DNA of 64,000 nt, taken from positions 124,001-188,000 of the forward strand of contig JAJZVM010000001.1 in the NCBI GenBank assembly GCA_021845645.1, given 5' to 3'. The notes beneath the pieces were generated by a model. That model saw only the letters and a program-made list of their open reading frames with translations, was not told the DNA's origin and ran no database searches. Made by a program: the position numbers and the translations under genes. Within the stretch, counting starts at the first letter, position 1. The number at the start of each line of letters is the position of its first letter. The DNA comes from Bacillota bacterium. GTDB lineage: Bacteria; Bacillota_E; JAJZYS01; JAJYTV01. Shown here piece after piece: positions 16,106 through 23,945 of the stretch.

Positions 16106-16645
16106 TCAGGATCCCCGGCGCATGACCGCGAGCGCTCTGAGGGCGGCCAGGGCCAGCCGTCCAGGCGTGACGGCGACCTCGCCGCGCGCATGGAGCTCCC
16201 CGCCCCCAGGACCCTCGAGGCGGGGCGTCAGCCGCACCCGCATCGGGCGGCCCGCCGCGGCCGTGAGTCCGCCGAGCGCGGCCCACGCGGCGCCGTAGAG
16301 CAGGGCCGTCGCGGCCGGGTCTCCCAGTCCGCCCTCGGCCTCGAGCTCAAGGCCGCCTACGGGCGCACGCCGCAGCGCGGCGAAGAATGCGCCGACGGCC
16401 TCCGCGACGCCAACGAGCGGCGGGCTGACAGCGCCCTTCGCGTCCTCGCCGCGCGACCCGGCCGCCTGCGAGCGCCGCGGCCAGCTTGGCCCGCTGGCCT
16501 GCCAGCGCGAAACCAGCCAGGGTCCCAGGCGCACCTCCGCCTCGCTGAACCCCGGCCAGTGCAACATGCTCGAAAGCCTCAGCGGAACGAGGAGGAGGGC
16601 GACGGCGGCAAGCACGGCCCCCAGGAGCCCCCAGAGGAAGAGCAA
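16106..16645 (-). CDS. DUF2953-like (YtfI-type) protein with N-terminal membrane anchor
   Basis: 179 residues: one hydrophobic helix (about 3-24), then a moderately charged domain with a second hydrophobic patch (GDPAATALLYGAAWAALGGL). This order, length and position directly after scpB match the DUF2953/YtfI proteins that stand by scpB or ytfJ in spore formers. The molecular function is unknown, with a suspected link to sporulation. The start is TTG 16645 with CGGAG eight bases before it. It begins 16 bp after the scpB stop. Confidence 0.6.
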   Translation of the reverse strand: MLFLWGLLGAVLAAVALLLVPLRLSSMLHWPGFSEAEVRLGPWLVSRWQASGPSWPRRSQAAGSRGEDAKGAVSPPLVGVAEAVGAFFAALRRAPVGGLELEAEGGLGDPAATALLYGAAWAALGGLTAAAGRPMRVRLTPRLEGPGGGELHARGEVAVTPGRLALAALRALAVMRRGS

Positions 16646-16661
16646 AGCATCAACTCCGGCA

Positions 16662-17177
16662 CTAGGTTGCCGCAGGGCCCTCTTCCTCTTGCGGCAAATC
16701 CGGCAGGTCGTCGAGCGACGTCAGGTTGAAGCGCCGCAAGAACTCCACCGTCGTGCCGTAGAGCGGCGCGCGCACCGCACCGGCCGACCGCCCGACCACC
16801 TCCACGAGCCCGAGCTCCTGCAAGGTCTGCAAGGTGCGCTCCGAGCGCACGCCGCGCACCGCGTCGATCTCGGCGCGCGTGATGGGCTGGCGGTAGGCGA
16901 TGAGCGTCAAGGCCTCGAGTGCAGCCGGCGACAGGGAACCTGGCGCGTTCGGCAGGGCCTTCTGCAGGATCTCCCCGTGCTCGGGCGCCGTCAGCAGCGC
17001 GACACGCCCCTCCTGCCAGCTGAGCTGGATGCCATGCCCCTGGAGCTGGCGTTCCAGCTCCTCGAGCAGCACCCGCACCTCGAGCGACGTCGTGCCGAGG
17101 GACCGTGCGAGCTCCTCCTCGGCGTGCCCCTTGCCGCTTGCGAAGAGCAGCGCCTCAATCTCCTGCCAGCTCGCCAT
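16662..17177 (-). CDS. scpB: segregation and condensation protein ScpB
   Basis: 171 residues with the tandem winged-helix layout of ScpB, including the conserved stretch LEALTLIAYRQPITRAEID followed by RGVRSERTLQTLQELGLVE and GAVRAPLYGTT. ScpB dimers bridge ScpA and the SMC heads in the bacterial condensin that organises and segregates the nucleoid. The start ATG 17177 has GGGAGGAGG six bases upstream and lies inside the 3' end of scpA (23-bp overlap), so the two are translationally coupled. Confidence 0.95.
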   Translation of the reverse strand: MASWQEIEALLFASGKGHAEEELARSLGTTSLEVRVLLEELERQLQGHGIQLSWQEGRVALLTAPEHGEILQKALPNAPGSLSPAALEALTLIAYRQPITRAEIDAVRGVRSERTLQTLQELGLVEVVGRSAGAVRAPLYGTTVEFLRRFNLTSLDDLPDLPQEEEGPAAT

Positions 17178-17841
17178 CGTCGGCCTCCTCCCGCACGACC
17201 AGGTACAGGGGGTCCATGAGCCGCTCCTGCTGCAGGCCCGCCTCGCCCAGGCGCGTCAGCTCGAGCGCCCCCAGCAGTTCCAGCACAGCCTCGCGGCGCG
17301 GCCGGGTCGGGGCCGCGATGCGCAGGCGCCCCTGCTGGCGCAGCTCCCGGCGCAGGGCGCCGAGCACGCGACGAAACGGTATCTGAGCCCTGGGCCTCAG
17401 CCGGGCGCGGCGTCCGAGCCGGGCGGCGCGACGCCGCAGGCGGTCCCAGGCCTCCATGAGGTCCGCAGGATCGCAGCTCGCAAGGGGCCTCGGCACCTCG
17501 CGCGCCAGCAAGGGTTCTCGCATGCGCCTGCGCAGGAACTCCACGGCTGCCGCCATCTCCGCCGAGGACCCGATCTCCACCGGGATCTCCTCGGCCTCCT
17601 CGAGTTCCTCGGCGACATGACGCCGCCAGCCGGCCTTGAGCCTCAGCAGGCGAGCGGACAGCACGGCAAAATCGCCGACATCCCCGAGCGGCACCTCGGA
17701 GGACTGCCTGAGCCCCTGCCGGAACTCGCGCGCGATCGCGGCGAGCGAGATCTCGGGCAGTGGCAGGTCACGCTCCAGGGAGAGGCGCAGCAGGAGATCG
17801 AGCGGTCCCTGGTAGGCGTCCTGGACGACGCGAAACTGCAC
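17155..17841 (-). CDS. scpA: segregation and condensation protein ScpA (kleisin)
   Basis: 228 residues. The N-terminus VQFRVVQDAYQGPLDLLL is the hallmark of ScpA (F-x-GPLDLLL), followed by the LAARLLRLKA-like helix (FAVLSARLLRLKAGW) and a C-terminal winged helix that docks on SMC. The GTG at 17841 is chosen so that the protein starts at this conserved segment. The open frame continues 168 codons further, but that part is the shadow of spoVAE/spoVAD. It is the first gene of the scpAB-DUF2953 group, with a possible -10 (TATACT) some 30 bp upstream. Confidence 0.92.
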   Translation of the reverse strand: MQFRVVQDAYQGPLDLLLRLSLERDLPLPEISLAAIAREFRQGLRQSSEVPLGDVGDFAVLSARLLRLKAGWRRHVAEELEEAEEIPVEIGSSAEMAAAVEFLRRRMREPLLAREVPRPLASCDPADLMEAWDRLRRRAARLGRRARLRPRAQIPFRRVLGALRRELRQQGRLRIAAPTRPRREAVLELLGALELTRLGEAGLQQERLMDPLYLVVREEADDGELAGD

Positions 17842-17903
17842 GGCCCTGCACCCCCTGCGTCGGCTCACAGTATAGCGCAGGCCGTGGCCTGGCCATAGAC
17901 GTC

Positions 17904-18254
17904 CTAGGCCCTGGCGCGGGTCAGGAAGGAGGCGAGCAGCCCGAAGATCAGTGCCGCCTTGATGCCTGCACCGGTGGCCTTGAACGCGCCGGAAAAGAGG
18001 GCCACCCAGCCTTCCTTGGGCAGTTCCTTGATGAGACCGCTGACAAGGCTGAAGCCGAAGCCTGGCAGAGGCACCGTCGCACCGGCGCCAGCAAGCCTCG
18101 CGAACGGCTCGTAGAGACCGAATCCCGCAGCGATGGCACCAAGCACGACGGACCCCACCAGCACCACCGCCGGGGTGGCACGGGTCAGGTCCATGACGAG
18201 CTGTGCGATCAGGCAGAGTGCCCCGCCGATCAGGAACGCGAGCAGGTAGCTCAT
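17904..18254 (-). CDS. spoVAE: stage V sporulation protein AE (SpoVAEB)
   Basis: 116 residues, nearly all membrane (four helices). The sequence has the SpoVAC/AE-type GGALCLIAQLVMD start and the PGFGFSLVSGLIK and GGIKAALIF-like ends. SpoVA proteins form the channel that moves Ca-dipicolinate into the forespore and out at germination. The ATG at 18254 overlaps the spoVAD stop by four bases. It is the last gene of a minimal three-gene spoVA operon (AC-AD-AEB). Confidence 0.93.
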   Translation of the reverse strand: MSYLLAFLIGGALCLIAQLVMDLTRATPAVVLVGSVVLGAIAAGFGLYEPFARLAGAGATVPLPGFGFSLVSGLIKELPKEGWVALFSGAFKATGAGIKAALIFGLLASFLTRARA

Positions 18255-19273
18255 ACGATCGCCTCCAGCTCCACGGCATGGGCCACGCTTGGGATGCTCT
18301 CGCCCTGCTGGTAGCTGCGGGGACTGTGCAGACTTCCCGTCGCAACCAGCAGGGCGCGCCGCATCTCGCCGCGTCGCAGCCTGGGCAAGACCAGGCTGCC
18401 CAGGACGAGCGCGGAACAGACCGCTCCCGATCCGCCGGCGTGCACGTCCTGAGACTCTGCGTAGAGCAGAACCCCGGCGTCCTGCAGGCGATGTCCGGGG
18501 TGCTCCCGCTCTTCGGCCAGCAGCTCCTCCAGTAGCGGCAACCCGGCGCGCGCCAGGTCGCCCGTCAGGATGAGGTCGTAGTCGCGGCTCGTCTGTCCCC
18601 TCGCCCTGAGGTGGCGCAGGATGGTGTCTGCCGCCGCAGGCGCCATCGCCGCGCCCATGTTGTTGGGATCCTTGAGACCGTAGTCCTGCACCTCCCCGAC
18701 CGTCGCGGCGACGATGCGCGCGGACCCGTCGCCACCGCTCCCCAGCAGGAATGCGGCGCCTCCGGTGGCGGTCCACTGCGCGGTCGGCACGCGCTGCACG
18801 CCGAGTTCCAGCGGGTAGCGGTACTGCCGCTCGGCCGACAGGTGGTGGCTCGCGGTGGCGGCGATTGCCGATCCCGCCGCGCCCGCCGTCACGGCAAGCC
18901 CCGCGAGCAGGAGGGACTCGCTCGTCGTGGCACATGCACTGTAGACGCCGAGGAGAGGCATGCCGAGGTCTCGCGCCGCGAAGTTCGTGGTGGTGATCTG
19001 GTCCAGGAGATCGCCCGCGACCAGGAGGTCCACCTCCGCGGCGCTTGCCCCTGAGCGGTCGAGCAGGAGCTCGACGGCCTTGCGCATGAGACACCGCTCG
19101 GCGCGCTCGTAACTGTTCTCGCCGCAGAGCTCGTCCTGCACCACGCGGTCGAAGAGGTGCCCGAGCGGTCCCTGCGCCTCGAACGGGCCGACGACCGTGG
19201 CGGCGCCGGCGATGGTCGCGTCGAGGCGCAGATGGCCGCGGCGCCTGAGGTCTCGGGCGGCCTGCACGCTCAC
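18251..19273 (-). CDS. spoVAD: stage V sporulation protein AD
   Basis: 340 residues with a thiolase-like fold: the segment GVYSACATTSESLLLAG corresponds to the thiolase active-site loop, and DLILTGDLARAG and SGAVCSALVLGS are typical of SpoVAD. It is the dipicolinate-binding subunit on the outer face of the spore inner membrane. The start is GTG 19273, overlapping the spoVAC stop (GTGA). The frame is open beyond it, but residues upstream belong to the spoVAC shadow. Confidence 0.94.
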   Translation of the reverse strand: MSVQAARDLRRRGHLRLDATIAGAATVVGPFEAQGPLGHLFDRVVQDELCGENSYERAERCLMRKAVELLLDRSGASAAEVDLLVAGDLLDQITTTNFAARDLGMPLLGVYSACATTSESLLLAGLAVTAGAAGSAIAATASHHLSAERQYRYPLELGVQRVPTAQWTATGGAAFLLGSGGDGSARIVAATVGEVQDYGLKDPNNMGAAMAPAAADTILRHLRARGQTSRDYDLILTGDLARAGLPLLEELLAEEREHPGHRLQDAGVLLYAESQDVHAGGSGAVCSALVLGSLVLPRLRRGEMRRALLVATGSLHSPRSYQQGESIPSVAHAVELEAIV

Positions 19274-19713
19274 GGTGTCGCACCGACGAGGGCATAGCGC
19301 ACGATGCCCACCACAAAGGCCGCAAGCAGGCCGTAGGCGATCACGGGCCCCGCGACCTGAAAGATGCGAGCGCCGGTGCCCATGATCGGACCCTCCTGCT
19401 TGAACTCCATCGCTGGCGCCACGACCGCGTTGGAGAAGCCGGTGATCGGCAGGTTCGCACCCATGCCGCCGATCTTCGCAAGCTGGTCGTAAAAGCCGAG
19501 CGCCGTGCCTACGGCGCCGAGAAAGACCATGATGATCGCTGTCGGGGCCCTGACGGTCTCCTCGTTGTACCCGACGGCCATGAGGCCCGATTGCACCACC
19601 TGGCCGATCAGGCAGATGCCGCCACCGACCACGAACGCCCAGAGGGCGTTGCGCGCGACGGGTCTCGGTTGCTCCAGCCGCTGCACGCGCTGCCTGTATT
19701 CCTTTGGTTCCAT
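19270..19713 (-). CDS. spoVAC: stage V sporulation protein AC
   Basis: 147 residues: a short soluble N-terminus (MEPKEYRQRVQRLEQPRPV) and four helices, with the conserved GGGICLIGQVVQ and GANLPITGFSNAVV...EFKQEGPIMGTGA stretches of SpoVAC. It is thought to be the mechanosensitive pore of the SpoVA complex. ATG 19713 has a GCAGGGG almost touching it, while a stronger GGGGGAGG lies 23 bases away without a usable start. The gene is coupled to spoVAD by a 4-bp overlap. A dodecin gene precedes it. Confidence 0.93.
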   Translation of the reverse strand: MEPKEYRQRVQRLEQPRPVARNALWAFVVGGGICLIGQVVQSGLMAVGYNEETVRAPTAIIMVFLGAVGTALGFYDQLAKIGGMGANLPITGFSNAVVAPAMEFKQEGPIMGTGARIFQVAGPVIAYGLLAAFVVGIVRYALVGATP

Positions 19714-19755
19714 CCCCTGCCGCGGCGTGCGGCTGCACCTCCCCCAAAGCAGCGT

Positions 19756-19780
19756 GCGGGCAGCCCTTTGGGCTGCCCGC
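19756..19780 (-). terminator. hairpin after the dodecin gene
   Basis: Perfect 11-bp stem GCGGGCAGCCC/GGGCTGCCCGC with a 3-nt loop, 8 bp past the dodecin stop. Only a short T run (GCTTTGG) follows in the minus direction, so termination may be partial. Confidence 0.6.
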
Positions 19781-19787
19781 GCCGGCA

Positions 19788-19985
19788 CTAGTCGACGAAC
19801 GCGACCTTCACGTTGGCCTTGTATTCCACGATCTGGCCAGATTGCACCTGGGCCGTCCAGTTGGCGACCTCCACACCGGAGATGTTCTTGACGGTGCGCG
19901 ACGCTTCGCGCACCGCCGACTGCACCGCGTCCTGCCAGTCCTCCTTGGACTCGCCGACCAGCTCCAGCACCTTGATCACTGGCAT
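19788..19985 (-). CDS. dodecin (flavin-binding dodecamer)
   Basis: 65 residues, the standard dodecin length. The pattern KVLELVGESKEDWQDAV, then EASRTVKNISGVEVANW (with the flavin-stacking Trp) and the terminal VEYKANVKVAFVD, is diagnostic. Dodecins store or buffer FMN, riboflavin or FAD. The ATG at 19985 is preceded by GAGGGATGAGGGA. It stands between sigF and the spoVA genes with a hairpin behind it, so it may be cotranscribed with either sporulation operon. Confidence 0.93.
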   Translation of the reverse strand: MPVIKVLELVGESKEDWQDAVQSAVREASRTVKNISGVEVANWTAQVQSGQIVEYKANVKVAFVD

Positions 19986-20048
19986 GCTCCCTCATCCCTC
20001 CTCGTTCAGAGGCTAGGATGCGATGCGCCTGCCTGCCTCATGTACCGT

Positions 20049-20792
20049 TCAGCGGCCGAGCATCTCGCGCACGCGCTGCAGCGCGCGCCGCTCGATGCGC
20101 GAGATGCGCACCTGGTGGGTCTGCAGGCGGTCCGCGACCTCCTGCTGCGTCATGTCGCGGAAGAAGCGCAGGAAGAGCACCTCGCGCTCCTCCTCGGGCA
20201 GCCTGCGCAAGGCCTCGCGCAGGTCGACGCGGTCGATGGCGCCGTCCGCGGCGATCGCGGTGTCTTCCAGGCGGTCGATGCGCAGGAGGTCGTCACGCTC
20301 GCCGTGGCCGATCACCTCGTCGAGCGAGTGCACCATCTGCGTCGCCTCCACCGCCTCCACCACCTCGTCCACCGAGAGGCCACAGGCATTGGCCACCTCG
20401 AGCGGCGTGGGCTCACGGCCAAGGGTCGACCTGAGTTCCTCGGCGGCATGTCGCGCCATGGCGGCGCGTTCGCGCAGCCTGCGACTCACCTTGATCTGGC
20501 CATAGTCGCGCAGGTAGCGGCGGATCTCGCCGATGATCAGCGGCACGGCGTAGGTGGAGAAGCGCACGCCGTACGCCGGATCGAAGCGCTCGCACGCCCG
20601 CCAGAGACCGATCGACCCGATCTGGAAGAGGTCCTCGAGCTCGACGCCGCGGCCTGAGAAGCGGGTCGCGATCGACCAGACGAGACGCGCGTTCTCCGAG
20701 ATGAGCTGCTCGCGCGCCTGTGCCTCGCCTTCCCGCGCGCGCCGCAGCAGATCGAGCTGCTCCTCGTGGCGCCGATCCGCCGAGGATGGCAT
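20049..20792 (-). CDS. sigF: RNA polymerase forespore sigma factor SigF
   Basis: 247 residues with sigma regions 2 (NARLVWSIATRFSGRGVELEDLFQIGSIGLWRA core motifs), 3 and 4 (LPEEEREVLFLRFFRDMTQQEVADRLQ, helix-turn-helix). Its identity as sigma-F rests on its place directly after spoIIAA and spoIIAB. Sigma-F is the first compartment-specific factor in the forespore, held inactive by SpoIIAB until asymmetric division. The gap to spoIIAB is one base. Confidence 0.95.
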   Translation of the reverse strand: MPSSADRRHEEQLDLLRRAREGEAQAREQLISENARLVWSIATRFSGRGVELEDLFQIGSIGLWRACERFDPAYGVRFSTYAVPLIIGEIRRYLRDYGQIKVSRRLRERAAMARHAAEELRSTLGREPTPLEVANACGLSVDEVVEAVEATQMVHSLDEVIGHGERDDLLRIDRLEDTAIAADGAIDRVDLREALRRLPEEEREVLFLRFFRDMTQQEVADRLQTHQVRISRIERRALQRVREMLGR

Positions 20793-20793
20793 C

Positions 20794-21222
20794 TCAGGCG
20801 CCCTCCGCAGGAGCCTCCCGGCGCTTGCGCATCTCGATCCTCGTGCCCTTGCCCAGGGCCGACTCCACGGAAAACTCGTCCGAGAACGACTCCATGAACA
20901 CGAAGCCGAGACCCATGCGCTCCGGGTCGGTGCTGAACGATGCCTGCCTGGCCTGCGCGACGTCCGCGATGCCCACGCCCTCGTCCCGCACCGAGATGAC
21001 GATGCCGTCGCCGCTATCCTGGCAGCGCAGGCCGATCAGTCCCTCCACTCCCGGGTAGGCGTGCACCACGACGTTCGAGACCGCCTCGGACACCGCGACC
21101 TTGATCTCCTCGATCTCGGGCAGCGTGAAGCCGAGGTTTGCGGCAAAGGTGGCCACGGCCACCCGGCAGAGTCCCACGTTCTCGGGCCGGCTGGGACACG
21201 CGAGCTCGAAATACTGCGTCAT
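20794..21222 (-). CDS. spoIIAB: anti-sigma-F factor / serine kinase SpoIIAB
   Basis: 142 residues, a GHKL ATPase: N box EAVSNVVVHAYP, G1 box RDEGVGIADV, and G2 box MGLGFVFMESF. It binds and inhibits sigma-F and phosphorylates SpoIIAA on serine. The length matches the family (about 146). The ATG overlaps the end of spoIIAA by four bases. Confidence 0.95.
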   Translation of the reverse strand: MTQYFELACPSRPENVGLCRVAVATFAANLGFTLPEIEEIKVAVSEAVSNVVVHAYPGVEGLIGLRCQDSGDGIVISVRDEGVGIADVAQARQASFSTDPERMGLGFVFMESFSDEFSVESALGKGTRIEMRKRREAPAEGA

Positions 21223-21551
21223 GCGCGGGGTACCTCGCTCTCCGAGGCGAGCAGCGGCATGACCTGCCGCACGCCGCTCATCTCAAGGACGGTGCGCACG
21301 CTGCCTTCGGCAGCGGTGACAAGGTAGATCGATCCGCCGCGCTCGCTCAGGCGCCTGTAGCGGCCGAGCAGTACGCCAAGGCCTGAGGAATCCAGGAAGC
21401 GGACCTGGCGCAGGTCGATGACGATGCGCTGCATGCCGGCGTCAATGAGGCCGTCCAGCTGCTCGCGCACCTGTGGAGCCGCCTTGAGGTCAAACTCGCC
21501 CGAGAGCCGCGCGGTAGCGGTGCGTCCCTGTCTCTTGATCGCGATCTGCAC
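21219..21551 (-). CDS. spoIIAA: anti-anti-sigma factor SpoIIAA
   Basis: 110 residues, STAS domain with the phosphorylatable Ser in FLDSSGLGVLLGRY and the opening ARLSGEFDLKAAPQVREQL. Dephosphorylated SpoIIAA releases sigma-F from SpoIIAB. The GTG at 21551 is preferred (about ten residues before the first strand, with GGAAGGGG upstream). An ATG eight codons earlier (21575) is possible but has no ribosome site. First gene of spoIIA, downstream of dacF as in Bacillus. Confidence 0.93.
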   Translation of the reverse strand: MQIAIKRQGRTATARLSGEFDLKAAPQVREQLDGLIDAGMQRIVIDLRQVRFLDSSGLGVLLGRYRRLSERGGSIYLVTAAEGSVRTVLEMSGVRQVMPLLASESEVPRA

Positions 21552-21626
21552 TGGCTTCCCTGCCCCTTCCAGCATGGTGGGCGGCTTCGCCCCGCCTGGC
21601 GGGCATTCCTCCTGACAGAAGACGAC

Positions 21627-21671
21627 ACAGGGGCCGCGGTCCGTCGAGACCTGACGGATCGCGGCCCCTGT
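21627..21671 (-). terminator. long hairpin between dacF and spoIIAA
   Basis: 19-bp arms ACAGGGGCCGCGGTCCGTC/GACGGATCGCGGCCCCTGT (one G:T) around a 7-nt loop, starting 11 bp after the dacF stop. A weak T-rich run (GTCGTCTTCTGTC) follows. It would make dacF-to-spoIIA readthrough partial and give spoIIA its own regulation. Confidence 0.7.
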
Positions 21672-21682
21672 TCCGCCTGGTG

Positions 21683-22831
21683 TCAGCCGTGCAGAACGCC
21701 CTGCAGGAGCTGCTTCAGCAGCAGGGCGAAGGTCTGCCGGGGCACGTCCTGCCGCGCCACAAGGGGCACCTCCGCGACCTTGTGGCTCCCGAGCATGATC
21801 TCGGCCCGCCCCAGCACCTGCCCTCGCGCCACAGGGGCCTGGATGCCCTGCTGCAGCACCGGCCGCAGCCGCACCGCGGGCATGCTCTGCCGATCCCGCA
21901 CCGCCGAGACGTCGTGCTGCACCGTCGCGGCGACCTGCCCGCTGGTGCCGTACGTCACCTTGACGTGACCCACCGCCTGGCCGCCCCGCGCGAGCAGGAC
22001 GGCGCGGTAGTTCGCGAAGCCGTACGAGAGAAGACTCTGTACGTCCTGGAACCGCACCTTGGACGACGCACCGCCCATCACGACGGCGATCAGCCGCAGG
22101 CCCTCGCGCTTGGCCGTCGCCGTGAGGCAGAAGCCCGCCTTGCCTGTGTAGCCCGTCTTGAGGCCGTCCACGCCCGGCACGCGTCCGAGCAGGCGGTTGT
22201 GGTTGACGAGCCACAGGCGGCCGCCCTTGCCGTTGCGGATCGTCCTGTCCTCGCGCTGCGCTGTAAGGGCGATGAGGCCTGTGTCGTTCACGGCGGTGCG
22301 CGCCAGCCTGGCCATGTCGAGCGCCGTGGTGACGTGGCCCGCCGCGTCCAGCCCGTGGCTGTTGGCGTAGTGTGTGTGCATCATGCCGAGCCGTCGTGCC
22401 TCATGGTTCATCTGCGCCACGAAGGCCTCCTCTGACCCCGCGAGATGCTCGGCGATCGCGACGCAGGCGTCGTTCGCCGAGCCGATCGCCACCGCGCGCA
22501 GCAGCTGACCGAACGGGATCGTCTCGCCCGCCTCGAGCCAGATCTGCGACCCGCCGGTCCGGTAGGCGCGATCCGAGACGGAGACAGGATCACCGAGCCG
22601 CACCTTGTGCTGGCGCACCGCCTGCAGCGCGAGATGCAGCGTCATGAGCTTGGTCATCGACGCCGGTGCCCGCATCTCGTCCTGGTTCTTCGCGTAGAGT
22701 ACCTGGCCGGTGGAGGCCTCGAGCAGGACGGCCGCCGGCGACGCGGTCGCCGGCGGCGACGGCGCCGCCCAGGCCGGGGCAGGCAGCCCGAGGGCCAAGG
22801 CGGCGCCGAGGATCAGGGCCAACTTGCGCAC
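21683..22831 (-). CDS. dacF: D-alanyl-D-alanine carboxypeptidase (DacF-type, S11)
   Basis: 382 residues: signal peptide (about 1-22, ending AWAA), a penicillin-binding domain with SMTK (Ser-x-x-Lys), GSANDA (Ser-x-Asn) and LKTGYTGKAG (Lys-Thr-Gly), then a PBP5-type beta domain. It trims the terminal D-Ala of peptidoglycan stem peptides. In spore formers DacF acts on cortex synthesis in the forespore, and its place before spoIIAA supports that. The start is GTG 22831 with GAGGAGG nine bases upstream; an ATG between them is out of frame. Confidence 0.92.
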   Translation of the reverse strand: MRKLALILGAALALGLPAPAWAAPSPPATASPAAVLLEASTGQVLYAKNQDEMRAPASMTKLMTLHLALQAVRQHKVRLGDPVSVSDRAYRTGGSQIWLEAGETIPFGQLLRAVAIGSANDACVAIAEHLAGSEEAFVAQMNHEARRLGMMHTHYANSHGLDAAGHVTTALDMARLARTAVNDTGLIALTAQREDRTIRNGKGGRLWLVNHNRLLGRVPGVDGLKTGYTGKAGFCLTATAKREGLRLIAVVMGGASSKVRFQDVQSLLSYGFANYRAVLLARGGQAVGHVKVTYGTSGQVAATVQHDVSAVRDRQSMPAVRLRPVLQQGIQAPVARGQVLGRAEIMLGSHKVAEVPLVARQDVPRQTFALLLKQLLQGVLHG

Positions 22832-22884
22832 GTGCCATTACCTCCTCGGCCGTAGCATGTCCGGCCGAGGGGCAGGTCAACAGA

Positions 22885-23772
22885 TCAGGCCCTCGGGTGG
22901 GCCCGGGCGTAGACTTCCTTCAGCCTCGCCTGGGTGAGATGCGTGTAGATCTGTGTCGTAGAGATGTCCGCGTGGCCGAGGAGTTCCTGCACCGAGCGCA
23001 GGTCGGCCCCGTTTTCAAGAAGGTGGGTCGCAAAGGAGTGACGCAAGGTGTGGGGCGTGATCGACCGCTCGATCTGCGCCTCCTGGGCGTAGCGCTTGAC
23101 GATCTTCCAGAAGCCCTGGCGCGTCAGCCGATGTCCGTGATGGTTGACGAACAGGCATTGCTCGCGCACGTCCCGCAGGAGGCGCGGGCGCGCCTGGGCC
23201 AGGTACGTCTCCAGGCTCTTCAGCGCGAAGGAGCCGATCGGCACCAGGCGCTCCTTGGAGCCCTTGCCGAGGCATCTCAGGTAGCCCTGCTCGAGATTGA
23301 CGTCGCCAAGGTTCAGCGACACGAGCTCCGAGACGCGAATGCCTGTCGCGTACAGGAGTTCCAGCATCGCGCGGTCGCGCAGGCCCGCAGGCTGGGCGGG
23401 GTCCGGCTGGCGCAGGATTTCCTCCACCTCCGCGACCGTCAGGACGCGCGGCAGCCGCCGTTCAAGCTTGGGCGACTCGAGGTTGCGCGTCGGATCCTCC
23501 TGCAGCAGGCGCTCGCGCACCAGGTACTGGTAGAACGCCTTGAGGGCGGCCAGACGCCGGGCGATCGTCGCCGTCGCCTTGCCCTGGTCCTGCAGGTGGA
23601 GAAGGTAGCCGACGATCGTGTCGCGGGACACCGCCTGCAGCTGCGGTGTCTTCTGCTCCCGCAGATAGTCCTGGTATTGTCGCAGGTCGCGCCCGTAGGA
23701 CTCCAGCGTATTGCGCGCCAGTCCCCGCTCGACGCTCAGGTAGGCGATGAAGTCGGATACGAAGTCCTGCAC
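22885..23772 (-). CDS. xerD: site-specific tyrosine recombinase XerD
   Basis: 295 residues (E. coli XerD 298). N-terminal SAM-like core-binding domain (FIAYLSVERGLARNTLESYGRDL) and a catalytic domain with Arg in TGIRVSELV, Lys in KGSKERLVP, His-x-x-Arg in HTLRHSFATHLL, His in LGHADISTTQIYTH and the Tyr nucleophile within that last segment. With XerC it resolves chromosome dimers at dif. GTG 23772 is chosen because GGGGAGG stands eight bases upstream; the frame open above it shows no similarity. It lies 53 bp upstream of dacF, as in Bacillus, but without the drm-punA genes found there. Confidence 0.93.
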   Translation of the reverse strand: MQDFVSDFIAYLSVERGLARNTLESYGRDLRQYQDYLREQKTPQLQAVSRDTIVGYLLHLQDQGKATATIARRLAALKAFYQYLVRERLLQEDPTRNLESPKLERRLPRVLTVAEVEEILRQPDPAQPAGLRDRAMLELLYATGIRVSELVSLNLGDVNLEQGYLRCLGKGSKERLVPIGSFALKSLETYLAQARPRLLRDVREQCLFVNHHGHRLTRQGFWKIVKRYAQEAQIERSITPHTLRHSFATHLLENGADLRSVQELLGHADISTTQIYTHLTQARLKEVYARAHPRA

Positions 23773-23907
23773 AGCCGCTGCCTCCCCGTCCGCCGGTAGC
23801 CTAGCAGGCCTATCTTGTGCCGCGACTGGACCACCTATACAGTGCCGAGAGCGGTCCCAGGGCGCAAGACCTCTCGCTGGCACGGCGCGGGCCGCCAGGG
23901 TATGACG

Positions 23908-23939
23908 AGGCCCCCGCACAGATGCCTATGCGGGGGCCT
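23908..23939 (-). terminator. terminator hairpin after ald
   Basis: Perfect 11-bp arms AGGCCCCCGCA/TGCGGGGGCCT, 10-nt loop, six bases past the ald stop. No U run follows in this GC-rich context. Confidence 0.65.
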
Positions 23940-23945
23940 GGCGAT

